Source: Caulobacter sp. (GTDB lineage: Bacteria > Pseudomonadota > Alphaproteobacteria > Caulobacterales > Caulobacteraceae). Taken from it: a stretch of 64,000 nucleotides of DNA. The DNA lies in assembly GCA_016125585.1 (NCBI GenBank), contig WGLL01000007.1, positions 284,906-348,905 on the forward strand, in the 5' to 3' direction. Of the stretch, positions 9,610-19,042 are shown piece after piece (position 1 is the stretch's first letter; the number at the start of each line of letters is the position of its first letter). A program made the translations under genes and the position numbers. The notes beneath the pieces are model-generated. The model saw nothing but the letters and a program-made list of their open reading frames with translations, was not told where the DNA came from and made no database searches.

Positions 9610-10577
9610 GCCCTGATGAAATCGGCAATGGCCGAGACCACCCCGGGCGCCAGCGGCAGGGACGGGTCGGCATAGGCGGCGACGTTGGGCCCCCGGTCCG
9701 CCGGCGCGACCTTCAGCACGTGGTTGACGCCGTCCAGCACCACCAGCCTCGCGGCCGGTTGCGCCGCCTTGAGCCGGTTCGCGTCCTCAATGCTGACCTG
9801 AATGTCGGTCGAGCCCTGCAGGATCATCACCGGGCCCTTGTAGGCGGCGATCAGATCGGCGGGATCATAGGCCATCTCCGCGCGCCAGAAGCCCTGAATG
9901 GCCTTGTGGAACAGCCCCAGCAGGGCCGGCGGCATTCCGGTGGTGTCGACATCCTTGCCCGCCTCCAGCGCGTCGATGGCCGCCAGGGCCTGGGGCAGCA
10001 GGGCGGCGTTGGCCGGGTTGGCCTTCAGCTGTTCACGCAGCACATCGCCGATCGGCCGACCGGCCCCCGACAGCAGGATCAGGCCACAGACGCCGGTGTT
10101 GTCCTGGCCGGCGATCAGCGCCACCAGCGCGCCCTCGCTGTGACCCGCCAGCCAGGCGCAGGGCGCGCCGGTCTCGGCTCGCGCCTTGGCCGCCCAGGCC
10201 AAAGCGTCGGCGGCCAGGATGTCCACGGTCACGGCGTTCGGGTCGGCCGCGGCGGGACCACTGGCGAACATGCCGCGCTTGTCGACCCGGATCGAGGCGA
10301 TCCCCTGATCTGCCAGCCCCTCGGCCAGCAGGCGATAGGTCGAGGCCTTGACCCCCAGCGGGCTGTTTCCGTCCCGGTCCGTGGGACCGGAGCCGGCCAG
10401 GATCACCACCACCGGTCCGCCGCGCGCTCCGGCCGGGCTCAGCAGCGTCCCCTTCAGAGGCGCAGGCCCGCCCGGGATCTCCACAAAGGTCTCCGTCGGG
10501 GCCGCGGCCAGGGACGGCGTCGCCAGGGCGCAGGGGAGGGCAAGCGCCGCTAAAGCGGCCAGGTTGAGGGCTTTCAT
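9591..10577 (-). CDS. Exported alpha/beta hydrolase
   Basis: Signal peptide; VVVILAGSGPTDRDGNSPLG, GHSEGA nucleophile elbow, DGVNHVLK catalytic His. Confidence 0.88.
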   Translation of the reverse strand: MKALNLAALAALALPCALATPSLAAAPTETFVEIPGGPAPLKGTLLSPAGARGGPVVVILAGSGPTDRDGNSPLGVKASTYRLLAEGLADQGIASIRVDKRGMFASGPAAADPNAVTVDILAADALAWAAKARAETGAPCAWLAGHSEGALVALIAGQDNTGVCGLILLSGAGRPIGDVLREQLKANPANAALLPQALAAIDALEAGKDVDTTGMPPALLGLFHKAIQGFWRAEMAYDPADLIAAYKGPVMILQGSTDIQVSIEDANRLKAAQPAARLVVLDGVNHVLKVAPADRGPNVAAYADPSLPLAPGVVSAIADFIRAQKGTN

Positions 10578-10598
10578 CAGAATTCCTTTCGAGACGAC

Positions 10599-11273
10599 CT
10601 AGACGGCGCGCCGGTCGGGGTCGGCGCGCCAGACCCGCCAGCTTTCGAAGACAGAGACGACGGCGATCAGCAGCACCCCGGTGACCACCGCGCTGACCGC
10701 CTGATGCGAGGGCAGGAACGGCATGACGGGCAGGGCGATCAGGCCGCCCCAGAAGAACAGGCGGCCGGCCAGCCGGTTTGACCGGTCCCAGGCCAGGCGG
10801 CTGTTAAGGCTCCAGGGCGTGCGAACTCCGACCAGGGCGTTGGGCGGAACCTTGCCGATGAAGGCCCCCGTCACCGCCAGAACCACGCAGATCACCGCGC
10901 TCGCCAGTCGCCCGCCCTCGGCCGGGTCAAAGGACGGGCTGGCCAGGGCCAGCGGCAGCAGGGTCAGCAGTCCCATGATCGCCAGGCAGACGCCCTGGGC
11001 CAGGGTCAGGCCGCGCCGTCGCGCCTCGGATGGTCCGCTGGCCCGCAGGCTGAAGGAGATGGCGCCGACCAGAATCAGGGTGATGCCGGCGAGGGCGACG
11101 ATGAACCAGGCCGCCTCGACGCGGTCCCCCCAGCGGTCGACGACGCCCTGGTAGTTGAAGTGCATCGGCACGGGACCGGTGGACCCTTGCGTCGCCGTGA
11201 CGCCGGCGGCGGCCAGCTGCAGGGCGATCACGGCTATCGCGGCCATTTCAATGCGGGTGGGCTTGAGGGTCAT
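10599..11273 (-). CDS. SdpI/DUF1648-family membrane protein
   Basis: Multi-TM; MHFNYQGVVDRWGDR and VGVRTPWSLNSRLAWDRSNRLAG motifs; 4-bp overlap with upstream ArsR-type regulator. Confidence 0.85.
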   Translation of the reverse strand: MTLKPTRIEMAAIAVIALQLAAAGVTATQGSTGPVPMHFNYQGVVDRWGDRVEAAWFIVALAGITLILVGAISFSLRASGPSEARRRGLTLAQGVCLAIMGLLTLLPLALASPSFDPAEGGRLASAVICVVLAVTGAFIGKVPPNALVGVRTPWSLNSRLAWDRSNRLAGRLFFWGGLIALPVMPFLPSHQAVSAVVTGVLLIAVVSVFESWRVWRADPDRRAV

Positions 11274-11572
11274 GAGGCGGATTCCTCGGGTTTGGTTGCG
11301 ACGGGGGCGGATTGACCTGTCCCCATCAGGTCCATGAGGAAGGCCAGCGCTTCCTCGACGGCGGAAATGTTGAGGCGGTAGATGATCGAGGCGCCGTCCC
11401 GCTCGGACTCCACCAGCCCTGCGTCGCGCAGGGTGGTCAGATGGCCGGTGATGGTCGGCCAGGCCATGTCGAAGGCGGCGGCGATGTCGCCGGACGACCG
11501 GGGACCTGGCCGCAGCATCTCGATGATCTGCCGGCGGGCCGGATGGGACAGGGCTTTGAACAGGCTGTTCAT
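11270..11572 (-). CDS. ArsR/SdpR-family autorepressor
   Basis: FKALSHPARRQIIEMLRPGPRSSGDIAAAFDMAWPTITGHLTTLRDAGLVESERDG winged HTH. Confidence 0.9.
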   Translation of the reverse strand: MNSLFKALSHPARRQIIEMLRPGPRSSGDIAAAFDMAWPTITGHLTTLRDAGLVESERDGASIIYRLNISAVEEALAFLMDLMGTGQSAPVATKPEESAS

Positions 11573-11716
11573 GAGGAAGAATACTAATTAGGAACTTTCC
11601 GAATTGCAAGGGGAATTAGTGAAAAGGCTAAGCGCGCCCGGCACGGACCTTTGCCGCTTCAACGCTTCGGGTTTTCGTGAACTTGCGGCTAGACTGCCCA
11701 CGGTCAGGGAGGGGTC

Positions 11717-12952
11717 ATGTTGCAGGGGCCAGGGAAAGCGCCGTCGGGTTCTTCCGCACGCCGTTGCGGCCGGCCCGCCACGCTCGGGCGGGCGGCATGG
11801 CGTCGCATCTTGAAATCAGCCGGGCCGGCTGTCGCGCTCCTGATGGCGCCGGCAATCCTGCTTGCGGCCTGCGGCAAGACCCCCGGGCGCAACGAGCCTG
11901 TGGCTTCAACCCCAATGACGCCGGCCGTCGGGGCGAGGTCGGCGGCAATGGACCCCGGCGCACAAATCTACGCCTCGGCCTGCTCGACCTGCCACCAACC
12001 CAACGGCGCCGGCGTGCGCGGTGCGGTCCCGCCTCTGGGCGATCCGGCGTTTTCCGATCCGACGGTTCTGGTGGCGATCATCCTTCGCGGCGTCGAAGGG
12101 CCCGTTCGGGTCGGCCGCGTGACCTATGACGGCGCCATGCCGGGGTTCTCCGGGGTGCTGACGGACGCCGAGATCGCCCAGGTCGCCTCACACGTCAGCC
12201 GCGCCTGGGGTGACGGCGGCGCCCCCATCGATTCGGCCGTCGTCGCCAGGGCGCGGGCAAAGGCCGCCGGGGCCGGCCCCTGGAAGGGCGGTCAGGCTAT
12301 GGCGGGACTCTCGCCCGCCCTTGCTCCACAGCCGGCCTGGACCGGTCCCGCGCCGTGGGCCGCCGACCCCGCCGTCCTGACCCTGATCAACGAGGGCCGG
12401 GGTGAGGCTCTCGCCTGTTCCGGCTGTCACGGGCCCCAGGGGCAGGGGGGCGATCCCATTCCCCGCCTGTCCGGCCTGCCGTCGGCCTATATCGCCGCCC
12501 AGCTGGACGCCTTCGCCTCGGGGCGACGATCCAACGATCAGATGTCGGGCGTCGCCAGGGCGCTCAGCCCCGCCGAACGCCAGGCGCTGGGCGACTACTA
12601 TGGCCGCCAATCGGCCCCTTCCACGGCCACGCCGTCGCTCGGCGGCGACCGGCAGGCCGGCGCCCGCCTGGCGCTGCAGGGGGACTGGTCACGCGATATC
12701 CCCGCCTGTTTCGCCTGCCACGGTCCTTCCGGCTTCGGCGGCGGGCCGCGCCTCCCGGCCCTGGCGGCGCAACAACCGGCCTACACGGCCGCTCAGCTGG
12801 CGGCCTGGGCCAGCGGCAAGCGCACAGGCGATCCGGGCAATCTGATGGGCGATGTCGCCAGGCGGCTGTCGGAGGCCGACCGCCTTGCATTGGCGGACTA
12901 CCTGGCCGGGCTGCCGTCCAATCCGGCCGCCGCCCGGAAGGACAGGCGTTAA
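11717..12952 (+). CDS. Tri-heme c-type cytochrome, probable lipoprotein
   Basis: Three CxxCH motifs (CSTCH, CSGCH, CFACH); LLAAC lipobox-like; strong SD (gggagggg) before ATG 11717. Confidence 0.85.
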   Translation: MLQGPGKAPSGSSARRCGRPATLGRAAWRRILKSAGPAVALLMAPAILLAACGKTPGRNEPVASTPMTPAVGARSAAMDPGAQIYASACSTCHQPNGAGVRGAVPPLGDPAFSDPTVLVAIILRGVEGPVRVGRVTYDGAMPGFSGVLTDAEIAQVASHVSRAWGDGGAPIDSAVVARARAKAAGAGPWKGGQAMAGLSPALAPQPAWTGPAPWAADPAVLTLINEGRGEALACSGCHGPQGQGGDPIPRLSGLPSAYIAAQLDAFASGRRSNDQMSGVARALSPAERQALGDYYGRQSAPSTATPSLGGDRQAGARLALQGDWSRDIPACFACHGPSGFGGGPRLPALAAQQPAYTAAQLAAWASGKRTGDPGNLMGDVARRLSEADRLALADYLAGLPSNPAAARKDRR

Positions 12953-12955
12953 AGC

Positions 12956-13969
12956 ATGCCCCAGCCTATCGAGACGCCTCAAGACGGACCCGGCCCCGCC
13001 TCGTCGCCAGGACGGGGCCTGATCCGCGACCTGCTGATCGCCTCCGCGGGCGGTCTGGCGGTGCTTGTCGTCGGCCTGTCGGCGATGAGCCTCGGCTGGA
13101 TCGGCGACAAGGGGACGGACGCGCCAGCGACGCCCCGTGCGGCTCGGGAGGCGGCCTATTTCCAGCCGCCGCCGCGATCGGCCATCCCTGACGGGCCTGA
13201 CGGCGAGGCCATCCGGCGCGGCGAGGCGTTGTTCATGAACACGCCGGCCAATGCGGCGGCCTTCACCGGCAACAGTCTGTCCTGCGTCAACTGTCACCTG
13301 GACGGCGGACGCCGCGCCAACGCCTCGCCGATGTGGTCGGCCTGGGGTCTCTATCCGATGTTCCGCGCCAAGAACGGCCGCATCAATACGATGGAAGACC
13401 GGATCATGGGCTGCTTCACCTTTTCGATGAACGCCCAAGCCTCATCGAGCGGCGGCCCGCCCCCGGCCGGGCACGACATCTACCGGGACCTTCAGGCCTA
13501 TATGCATTATCTCGCCACCGGCGCGCCGTCCGGGGTCGAGATGGCGGGCGGCGGCTATCCGAAGGTGGATCTGCCCTCGCAAGGCTATGATCCGCGGCGC
13601 GGCGCGGGGGTCTATGCGACCAACTGCGCCCTCTGTCACGGCGAGGATGGCCAGGGCCGCACCAACGCCAACGGCCAGCCGGTCTTTCCGCCGCTCTGGG
13701 GGCCGCAGTCCTACAACTGGGGCGCCGGCATGGCCCGGATCAACACCGCCGCCGCCTTCATCAAGACCAACATGCCCCTGGGCCAGACCGGGCGGTTGAG
13801 CGATCAGGAAGCCTGGGACGTCGCCGCCTTCATCAACAGCCATGAGCGTCCGCGCGACCCGCGCCAGACCGGCACGGTGCAGGAAAACGCCCGGCGCAAT
13901 CACACCGGCGGCAAGACCTTCTACGGCAAGGTCGTCGACGGCCGTCTTCTCGGCGGCGGCGTGCGCTGA
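12956..13969 (+). CDS. Di-heme cytochrome c, TsdA (thiosulfate dehydrogenase)-like, membrane anchored
   Basis: CVNCH and CALCH; NASPMWSAWGLYPMFRAKNGRINTMEDRIMGC resembles the TsdA region with axial-ligand Cys; N-terminal TM. Confidence 0.75.
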   Translation: MPQPIETPQDGPGPASSPGRGLIRDLLIASAGGLAVLVVGLSAMSLGWIGDKGTDAPATPRAAREAAYFQPPPRSAIPDGPDGEAIRRGEALFMNTPANAAAFTGNSLSCVNCHLDGGRRANASPMWSAWGLYPMFRAKNGRINTMEDRIMGCFTFSMNAQASSSGGPPPAGHDIYRDLQAYMHYLATGAPSGVEMAGGGYPKVDLPSQGYDPRRGAGVYATNCALCHGEDGQGRTNANGQPVFPPLWGPQSYNWGAGMARINTAAAFIKTNMPLGQTGRLSDQEAWDVAAFINSHERPRDPRQTGTVQENARRNHTGGKTFYGKVVDGRLLGGGVR

Positions 13970-13987
13970 ACGCCGGCGGGGTGGGGC

Positions 13988-14611
13988 TCAGGCCTCGGCG
14001 TCTCCGGCGAAGGCGATAAGGTTTCCGGCCGGGTCCTCGACAATGAAGGACATTGCGCCCCAGCGCTCGCGTCTGAGCGACTGCCTGAAGGTCAGCCCGG
14101 CGGCGCTGTAGGTCTCGAACAGAGCCCGGGCGTCGCGAAGCGTCAGGGTCGCCGCCAGGGCGTCCGCCTCCCGATCCCGGAAATCGGCGTCCAGGACCGG
14201 CCCTTCGACCCGCCTCAAATTCAGACGCCAGCCGCCCTGTCTGATCTGGGCGTAGGTCGCCGGCTGGCCATGGCTGAACGCCACTGAAAAGCCCAGTCGC
14301 TCGACATAGAAGGCGAGGGCGACATCGAGGTCGGGAACGAAGAGTTGCGGCTCGGCGACCATCGGACCGGCCTCCTCAGCCGCGATCAGGGCGGCGATGT
14401 CGTGGCCCATCACGGTCAGTCCGGTGACCCTGGCGTCGCTGATCGACACGCCGGACAGATCGACGTTCGAGAACCGGGCCTCTCGCAGGGTCGCATTGGT
14501 GAAGGCGGCCCGCGCCAGATTGACGTCCTCGAACCGGGCCCCGGCCAGGGTGCAGTCCGTGAACACCGCGCCGTTCAGGGCCCGGTCGTTAAACTGTTCG
14601 ATCTCGTTCAT
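13988..14611 (-). CDS. Pentapeptide-repeat / VOC (glyoxalase-bleomycin resistance) fusion protein
   Basis: N-term FTDCTLAGARFEDVNLARAAFTNATLREARFSNVDLSG; C-term VPDLDVALAFYVERLGFSVAFSHGQPATYAQI...FIVEDPAGNLIAF. Confidence 0.85.
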   Translation of the reverse strand: MNEIEQFNDRALNGAVFTDCTLAGARFEDVNLARAAFTNATLREARFSNVDLSGVSISDARVTGLTVMGHDIAALIAAEEAGPMVAEPQLFVPDLDVALAFYVERLGFSVAFSHGQPATYAQIRQGGWRLNLRRVEGPVLDADFRDREADALAATLTLRDARALFETYSAAGLTFRQSLRRERWGAMSFIVEDPAGNLIAFAGDAEA

Positions 14612-14648
14612 GGGCTGGTCCCTGGAATGAGGTTCGCGAAGAGGGCGG

Positions 14649-15125
14649 TCAGGATTTGCTGTCCGGTCCGGCGTCGGACCTGCGATCAATGTCGATCAGC
14701 GCCGCCAGCGTCCGTCGGGCGGCGGCGACATCCGCCTCGCCGACCATGGCGACAAGTCGGGCGTCGATGGCGTTTCGCGCCGTCGCCTGAATCTCCGCGC
14801 AGCGCCGGCCGCGATCGGTCAGGGTGATGATCAGCTGCCGCCGGTCCCGCTCGTCCGGTGTCCGGCTCAGATAGCCCCGGTTGACCAGGGTATCGACCAG
14901 TTGGCCGGCGCCCTGCCGGGTGATGCCCAGTTCCCTGACCAGCCGGCTGATCGGCGCCCCTTCCGCTCCCAGGGCCAGTCCGCCGAGGATGTAGAGGCCA
15001 TTGGCCGGAATATCGTCAAAGCCCTCGCTCGCCAGCGCCTCCCGCATCGCCCGGCCATAGGTCTTGCGGGCATGGCGCAGCAGGGCCGGGAAGGCGACGT
15101 CGTGATGCCAGGGTCGATCGGTCAT
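14649..15125 (-). CDS. MarR-family transcriptional regulator
   Basis: ISRLVRELGITRQGAGQLVDTLVNRGYLSRTPDERDRRQLIITLTDRGR. Confidence 0.9.
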   Translation of the reverse strand: MTDRPWHHDVAFPALLRHARKTYGRAMREALASEGFDDIPANGLYILGGLALGAEGAPISRLVRELGITRQGAGQLVDTLVNRGYLSRTPDERDRRQLIITLTDRGRRCAEIQATARNAIDARLVAMVGEADVAAARRTLAALIDIDRRSDAGPDSKS

Positions 15126-15248
15126 GCAGGGACGGTAGCGGCGAACCTGCATTTTGTAAAGTAACTAGACTATCAATAAGATTTCCCATATTTTTTGCCT
15201 CGACGGACTCCCGCGCGGCAGCCGAGGCAAGTGATCGAGAGGTCAGCC

Positions 15249-15542
15249 ATGGAAGACTTCATCCTGTTGATGCACGACGATGCGGCCACGCCGCCGAGCG
15301 CGGCGCTCTGGGCCGCCTACATCGCTGATCTGACAGGCCAGGGCGTCTTCGGCGGCGGCAGCGCGATGGGGGAGCGCGAAGTGTTCCGCAAGCAGCTGGC
15401 CCCGGGCAGGCCGAGCCCGCACCTGACCGGCTACATTCGCGTTCGCGCGGCGAGCCTGGGGGATGCCGCGCGCCTGCTGGTCGGCAATCCTGTCTATGAG
15501 TGCGGCGGAACCGTCGAGATCAGAGCCTTGCCGCGCGACTGA
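15249..15542 (+). CDS. YCII-family protein
   Basis: MEDFILLMHDDA...W..Y...L...G.F.GGSA...TGYIRVRAASLGDAARLLVGNPVYECGGTVEIR. Confidence 0.85.
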   Translation: MEDFILLMHDDAATPPSAALWAAYIADLTGQGVFGGGSAMGEREVFRKQLAPGRPSPHLTGYIRVRAASLGDAARLLVGNPVYECGGTVEIRALPRD

Positions 15543-15560
15543 GCGGTCGGGACGACGGGA

Positions 15561-15893
15561 TCAGATCGAGAAGCTCACCCCGCAGCCGCAGCTGCTTTTG
15601 GCGTTGGGGTTTCGCACCCGGAACTCGGCCACGGCCAGCTCATCGACGAAATCGATTTCCGAGCCGGCCAGCAGGGCCAGCGACAGATCGTCGACCAGGG
15701 CGGCGGCGCCGTCACGTTCGATCTTCATGTCGTCGGCCTCGGGAGTCTCGACCAGATCAAAGCGGTACTGGAAACCCGAGCAGCCGCCGCCATCGACCGC
15801 GACGCGCAGCATCAGCGGACGGCCTTCCTTGGCCCCGATCGCACGAATGCGGGCGGCGGCGGATTCTGAAAGCGTAACGGTGGTGTCGGTCAT
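15561..15893 (-). CDS. Iron-sulfur cluster insertion protein (ErpA/IscA/HesB family)
   Basis: LRVAVDGGGCSGFQYRFDL and C-terminal CGCGVSFSI. Confidence 0.92.
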   Translation of the reverse strand: MTDTTVTLSESAAARIRAIGAKEGRPLMLRVAVDGGGCSGFQYRFDLVETPEADDMKIERDGAAALVDDLSLALLAGSEIDFVDELAVAEFRVRNPNAKSSCGCGVSFSI

Positions 15894-15972
15894 GCTGTGG
15901 AAAACTCTCTCAGGTCCTATATGTGCTTGCCCGCCCCGTCTGAAAAGGGGCGCCCCCTGACCAAGGCCGTCC

Positions 15973-17166
15973 ATGACGCAGTCTGAAGGCAACAGCTACA
16001 CCGTGTTCCGGTCCCCCTATTCGGAAATTCCGGGCCGGTCCCGTGGCCGGCTCTATCCCGAGGCGCCCAGCCGCACCCGTAATCCCTTCGCCCGGGACCG
16101 CGACCGGATCATCCACTCGACGGCCTTTCGCCGGCTGAAGGAAAAGACCCAGGTCTTCGTCGCCCACGAAGGCGATCACTACCGCACCCGGCTGACCCAT
16201 TCGCTGGAGGTGGCGCAGATTGCCCGCTCGCTGGCGGGGGCCCTGGGGCTGGACGCGGATCTGGCGGAAACCATCGCCCTGGCCCACGACCTCGGCCATC
16301 CGCCCTTCGGTCACGCCGGCGAGGATGCGCTGGACGACAGCATGAAGCCCTGGGGCGGGTTCGATCACAATGTGCAGACCTTCCGCGTGGTCAGCGAACT
16401 GGAGCATCGCTATCCGGATTTTCTCGGCCTCAACCTGACCTGGGAGACGCTGGAGGGGGTGATCAAGCACAATGGCCCGGTGACCGATCGTCTGGACCGG
16501 CCCAGTTGGATCGCGGTCAAGCGGTTCAACGAGAAGCTGGACCTGCAGCTTGGCGGCTGGGCCTCGGCCGAAGCCCAGGTCGCCGCCATCGCCGACGACA
16601 TCGCCTACAACAATCACGACGTCGATGACGGCCTTCAGGCCGAACTGTTCCGTCTGGAGGAACTGCTGGAGGTGCCGCTGATCGGGCCGATCCTGCAGGG
16701 CGTGCGCAGCGAACGCCCCGATCTGGACGACCGGCTGACCCGGCTCGAGGCGGTGCGGCGGATGATCGGCGCCATGGTCGATGACGTGATGGGGGAGACG
16801 CTCAAACGGGCGGCGGTCACCGGGGTCGCCTGTGTCGACGACGTGCGCGGGCTGAACCAGGCTCTGGTGGCCTTTTCGCCGGACATGCTGGAAGACCTCT
16901 CGCGTCTGCGGGCCTTCCTGTTCGAGCGGATGTATCGCCACTGGAAGGTCAATCGCACCCGCAGCCAGGCGCGCCGCATTCTGGCCGAGATGTTTTCGTT
17001 GTTCATGGCCGAGCCCGAGGTCCTGCCGACCGAATGGTTCGTCAGGTCGCAGAATCGCGACGAGGCCGGCCGGGCCAGGGTGGTGTGCGACTACATCGCC
17101 GGCATGACCGACCGTTTCGCCATCGAGGAACACCGGCGGCTGTTCCAGCTGGAGACCTGGACCTGA
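15973..17166 (+). CDS. dgt: dGTP triphosphohydrolase-like HD-domain protein
   Basis: [22 protein letters not shown]...[21 protein letters not shown]...[19 protein letters not shown]. Confidence 0.92.
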   Translation: MTQSEGNSYTVFRSPYSEIPGRSRGRLYPEAPSRTRNPFARDRDRIIHSTAFRRLKEKTQVFVAHEGDHYRTRLTHSLEVAQIARSLAGALGLDADLAETIALAHDLGHPPFGHAGEDALDDSMKPWGGFDHNVQTFRVVSELEHRYPDFLGLNLTWETLEGVIKHNGPVTDRLDRPSWIAVKRFNEKLDLQLGGWASAEAQVAAIADDIAYNNHDVDDGLQAELFRLEELLEVPLIGPILQGVRSERPDLDDRLTRLEAVRRMIGAMVDDVMGETLKRAAVTGVACVDDVRGLNQALVAFSPDMLEDLSRLRAFLFERMYRHWKVNRTRSQARRILAEMFSLFMAEPEVLPTEWFVRSQNRDEAGRARVVCDYIAGMTDRFAIEEHRRLFQLETWT

Positions 17167-17273
17167 CGGGCCGGATGGTCGCTGGCCGCAGCCCCGGCTG
17201 ATTCGATAGAGTATGCGACTGGCGGGGCGATTCGGCCTTGCCGGCGCGCCCCCTTTCCGGAGCCCTGTTGCCG

Positions 17274-18020
17274 ATGTCCGATTACAATCGCGGCGCCTAC
17301 ACCCCGCCCAGCAACGACGCCCCCCTGGCGTTCGACGCCCGGCGTCCCGTGCGCGGCGGCTCCCCGGCGCCGGTCACCCTGATCATCAGCGCCGTGGTGC
17401 TGCTGGTGCTGATTGTCGGCGCCTGGTTCATCTACAAGGACGGCTTCCGCACCGACGGCGAGGCGCCCAAGACGGTGGGGGCCGTGGTGACCACGCCGAA
17501 GACCGCGCCGAAGGAAGACGATCAGCCCAAGAACGAGACCGGCGGCCTGGTCATCTACAATCAGGAAGACGGCCTGCCGCCGGCCGATCCGACCTATGCG
17601 CCGCCGCCCGAAACGCCGTTGCCGCGTCCTGCGCCGCCGAAGGTCGACAGCAAGCCTGCGCCCCCGCCGCCTGAGGCCAGCCTGCGGCCGACCCAGACTC
17701 CCGCCCCGACCCCGCCGGCCAAGCCGGAAACCAGGGTGGTCACCGCGCCGCCGCCGCCGGCCGCCACGCCCAACGCCCGGGGTAACTTCCTGGTTCAGGT
17801 CGGGGCCTTCTCCTCGGCCGCCCTGGCCGACAAGGGCTGGAGCGACGCCGCCGCCATCGCGCCGGGCGCCGCGGCCGGCAAGGGCAAGAAGGTCGAGACT
17901 GTCGAGAGCGGCGGCAAGACCCTCTATCGGACTTCCGTCACCGGCTTTCCTGACCGCGCCTCGGCCCAGGACTTCTGCGATCGGCTGAAGGCGGCCGGAA
18001 AGGCCTGCTTCGTCCGGTGA
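17274..18020 (+). CDS. SPOR-domain membrane protein
   Basis: Single TM, Pro-rich linker, C-term FLVQVGAFSSAALADKGW...LYRTSVTGFPDRASAQDFCDRLKAAGKACFVR. Confidence 0.88.
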   Translation: MSDYNRGAYTPPSNDAPLAFDARRPVRGGSPAPVTLIISAVVLLVLIVGAWFIYKDGFRTDGEAPKTVGAVVTTPKTAPKEDDQPKNETGGLVIYNQEDGLPPADPTYAPPPETPLPRPAPPKVDSKPAPPPPEASLRPTQTPAPTPPAKPETRVVTAPPPPAATPNARGNFLVQVGAFSSAALADKGWSDAAAIAPGAAAGKGKKVETVESGGKTLYRTSVTGFPDRASAQDFCDRLKAAGKACFVR

Positions 18021-19042
18021 GTTCAACCGCCTGCATCCTGGGCTGTTCGGGCCCGGTCCTGACCGAGCGGGAGGCCGACTTCTTCCGCGACGTGCGGCCG
18101 TGGGGCTTCGTCCTCTTCAAGCGCAATGTGGAGACGCCCGACCAGGTGCGCGCCCTGACCTCGGCCCTGCGCGAGGCCATCGACCGCCCGGACGCCCCGA
18201 TCCTGATCGATCAGGAAGGCGGCCGGGTGCAGCGGCTGGGGCCGCCCCACTGGCGCCGTTATCCGCCCGGCCGGGCCTACGGAACCCTTGGCGCCAACGA
18301 TCCCCTGGTGCGGCGGGAAATCGCCCGGCTTGGGGCCCGGCTGATCGCCCATGATCTGCTGTCGCTAGGCATCAATGTCGACGCCGTCCCGGTGCTGGAC
18401 GTGCCCCAGAAGGGCGCCCACGACATCATCGGCGACCGGGCCTACGGCGAAACCGTCGCCGAAATCGCCACCCTTGGCCGGGCCGCCGCCGAGGGCCTGA
18501 TCGCCGGCGGGGTCCTGCCGATCATAAAGCATATGCCGGGCCACGGTCGGGCGATGGCCGACAGCCACCAGGACCTGCCGGTGGTCGACGCCGCCTATGA
18601 GGACCTCGACGCGGTGGACTTCGAGCCCTTCCGGGTCCTGTCGGACATGCCGATGGCCATGACCGCCCATGTGGTCTTCAACGCCATCGACGACCGGCAT
18701 CCGGTCACCACCTCCAGGAAGGCCATCCGCAAGGTGCTTCGCGGCGCCATCGGCTTTGACGGTCTGCTGATGACCGACGACCTGTCGATGAAGGCGTTGA
18801 GCGGCGACTTCACCGAACGGGCCCGGGCGGCCCTGGCGGCGGGATGCGACATCGTCCTGCACTGCAACGGCTCGATGACCGAGATGGAGGCCGTCGTCGC
18901 CGGGGTGAAGACCCTGTCGGGCGCGTCTAAGAAGCGGGCCGAGGCGGCGCTGTCGCGTCTTTCCCGCAGCGTGGAGCCGCTGGACGTCGCCGATGCGGTC
19001 GCGCGGTTCGACGCCGCCTTCGAGGGCAGGTTCGCCGCATGA
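18017..19042 (+). CDS. nagZ: Beta-N-acetylhexosaminidase NagZ
   Basis: GH3: LIDQEGGRVQRLGPPHWRRYPP, IIKHMPGHGRAMADSHQDLP, LLMTDDLSMKAL. Confidence 0.93.
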   Translation: MSSTACILGCSGPVLTEREADFFRDVRPWGFVLFKRNVETPDQVRALTSALREAIDRPDAPILIDQEGGRVQRLGPPHWRRYPPGRAYGTLGANDPLVRREIARLGARLIAHDLLSLGINVDAVPVLDVPQKGAHDIIGDRAYGETVAEIATLGRAAAEGLIAGGVLPIIKHMPGHGRAMADSHQDLPVVDAAYEDLDAVDFEPFRVLSDMPMAMTAHVVFNAIDDRHPVTTSRKAIRKVLRGAIGFDGLLMTDDLSMKALSGDFTERARAALAAGCDIVLHCNGSMTEMEAVVAGVKTLSGASKKRAEAALSRLSRSVEPLDVADAVARFDAAFEGRFAA

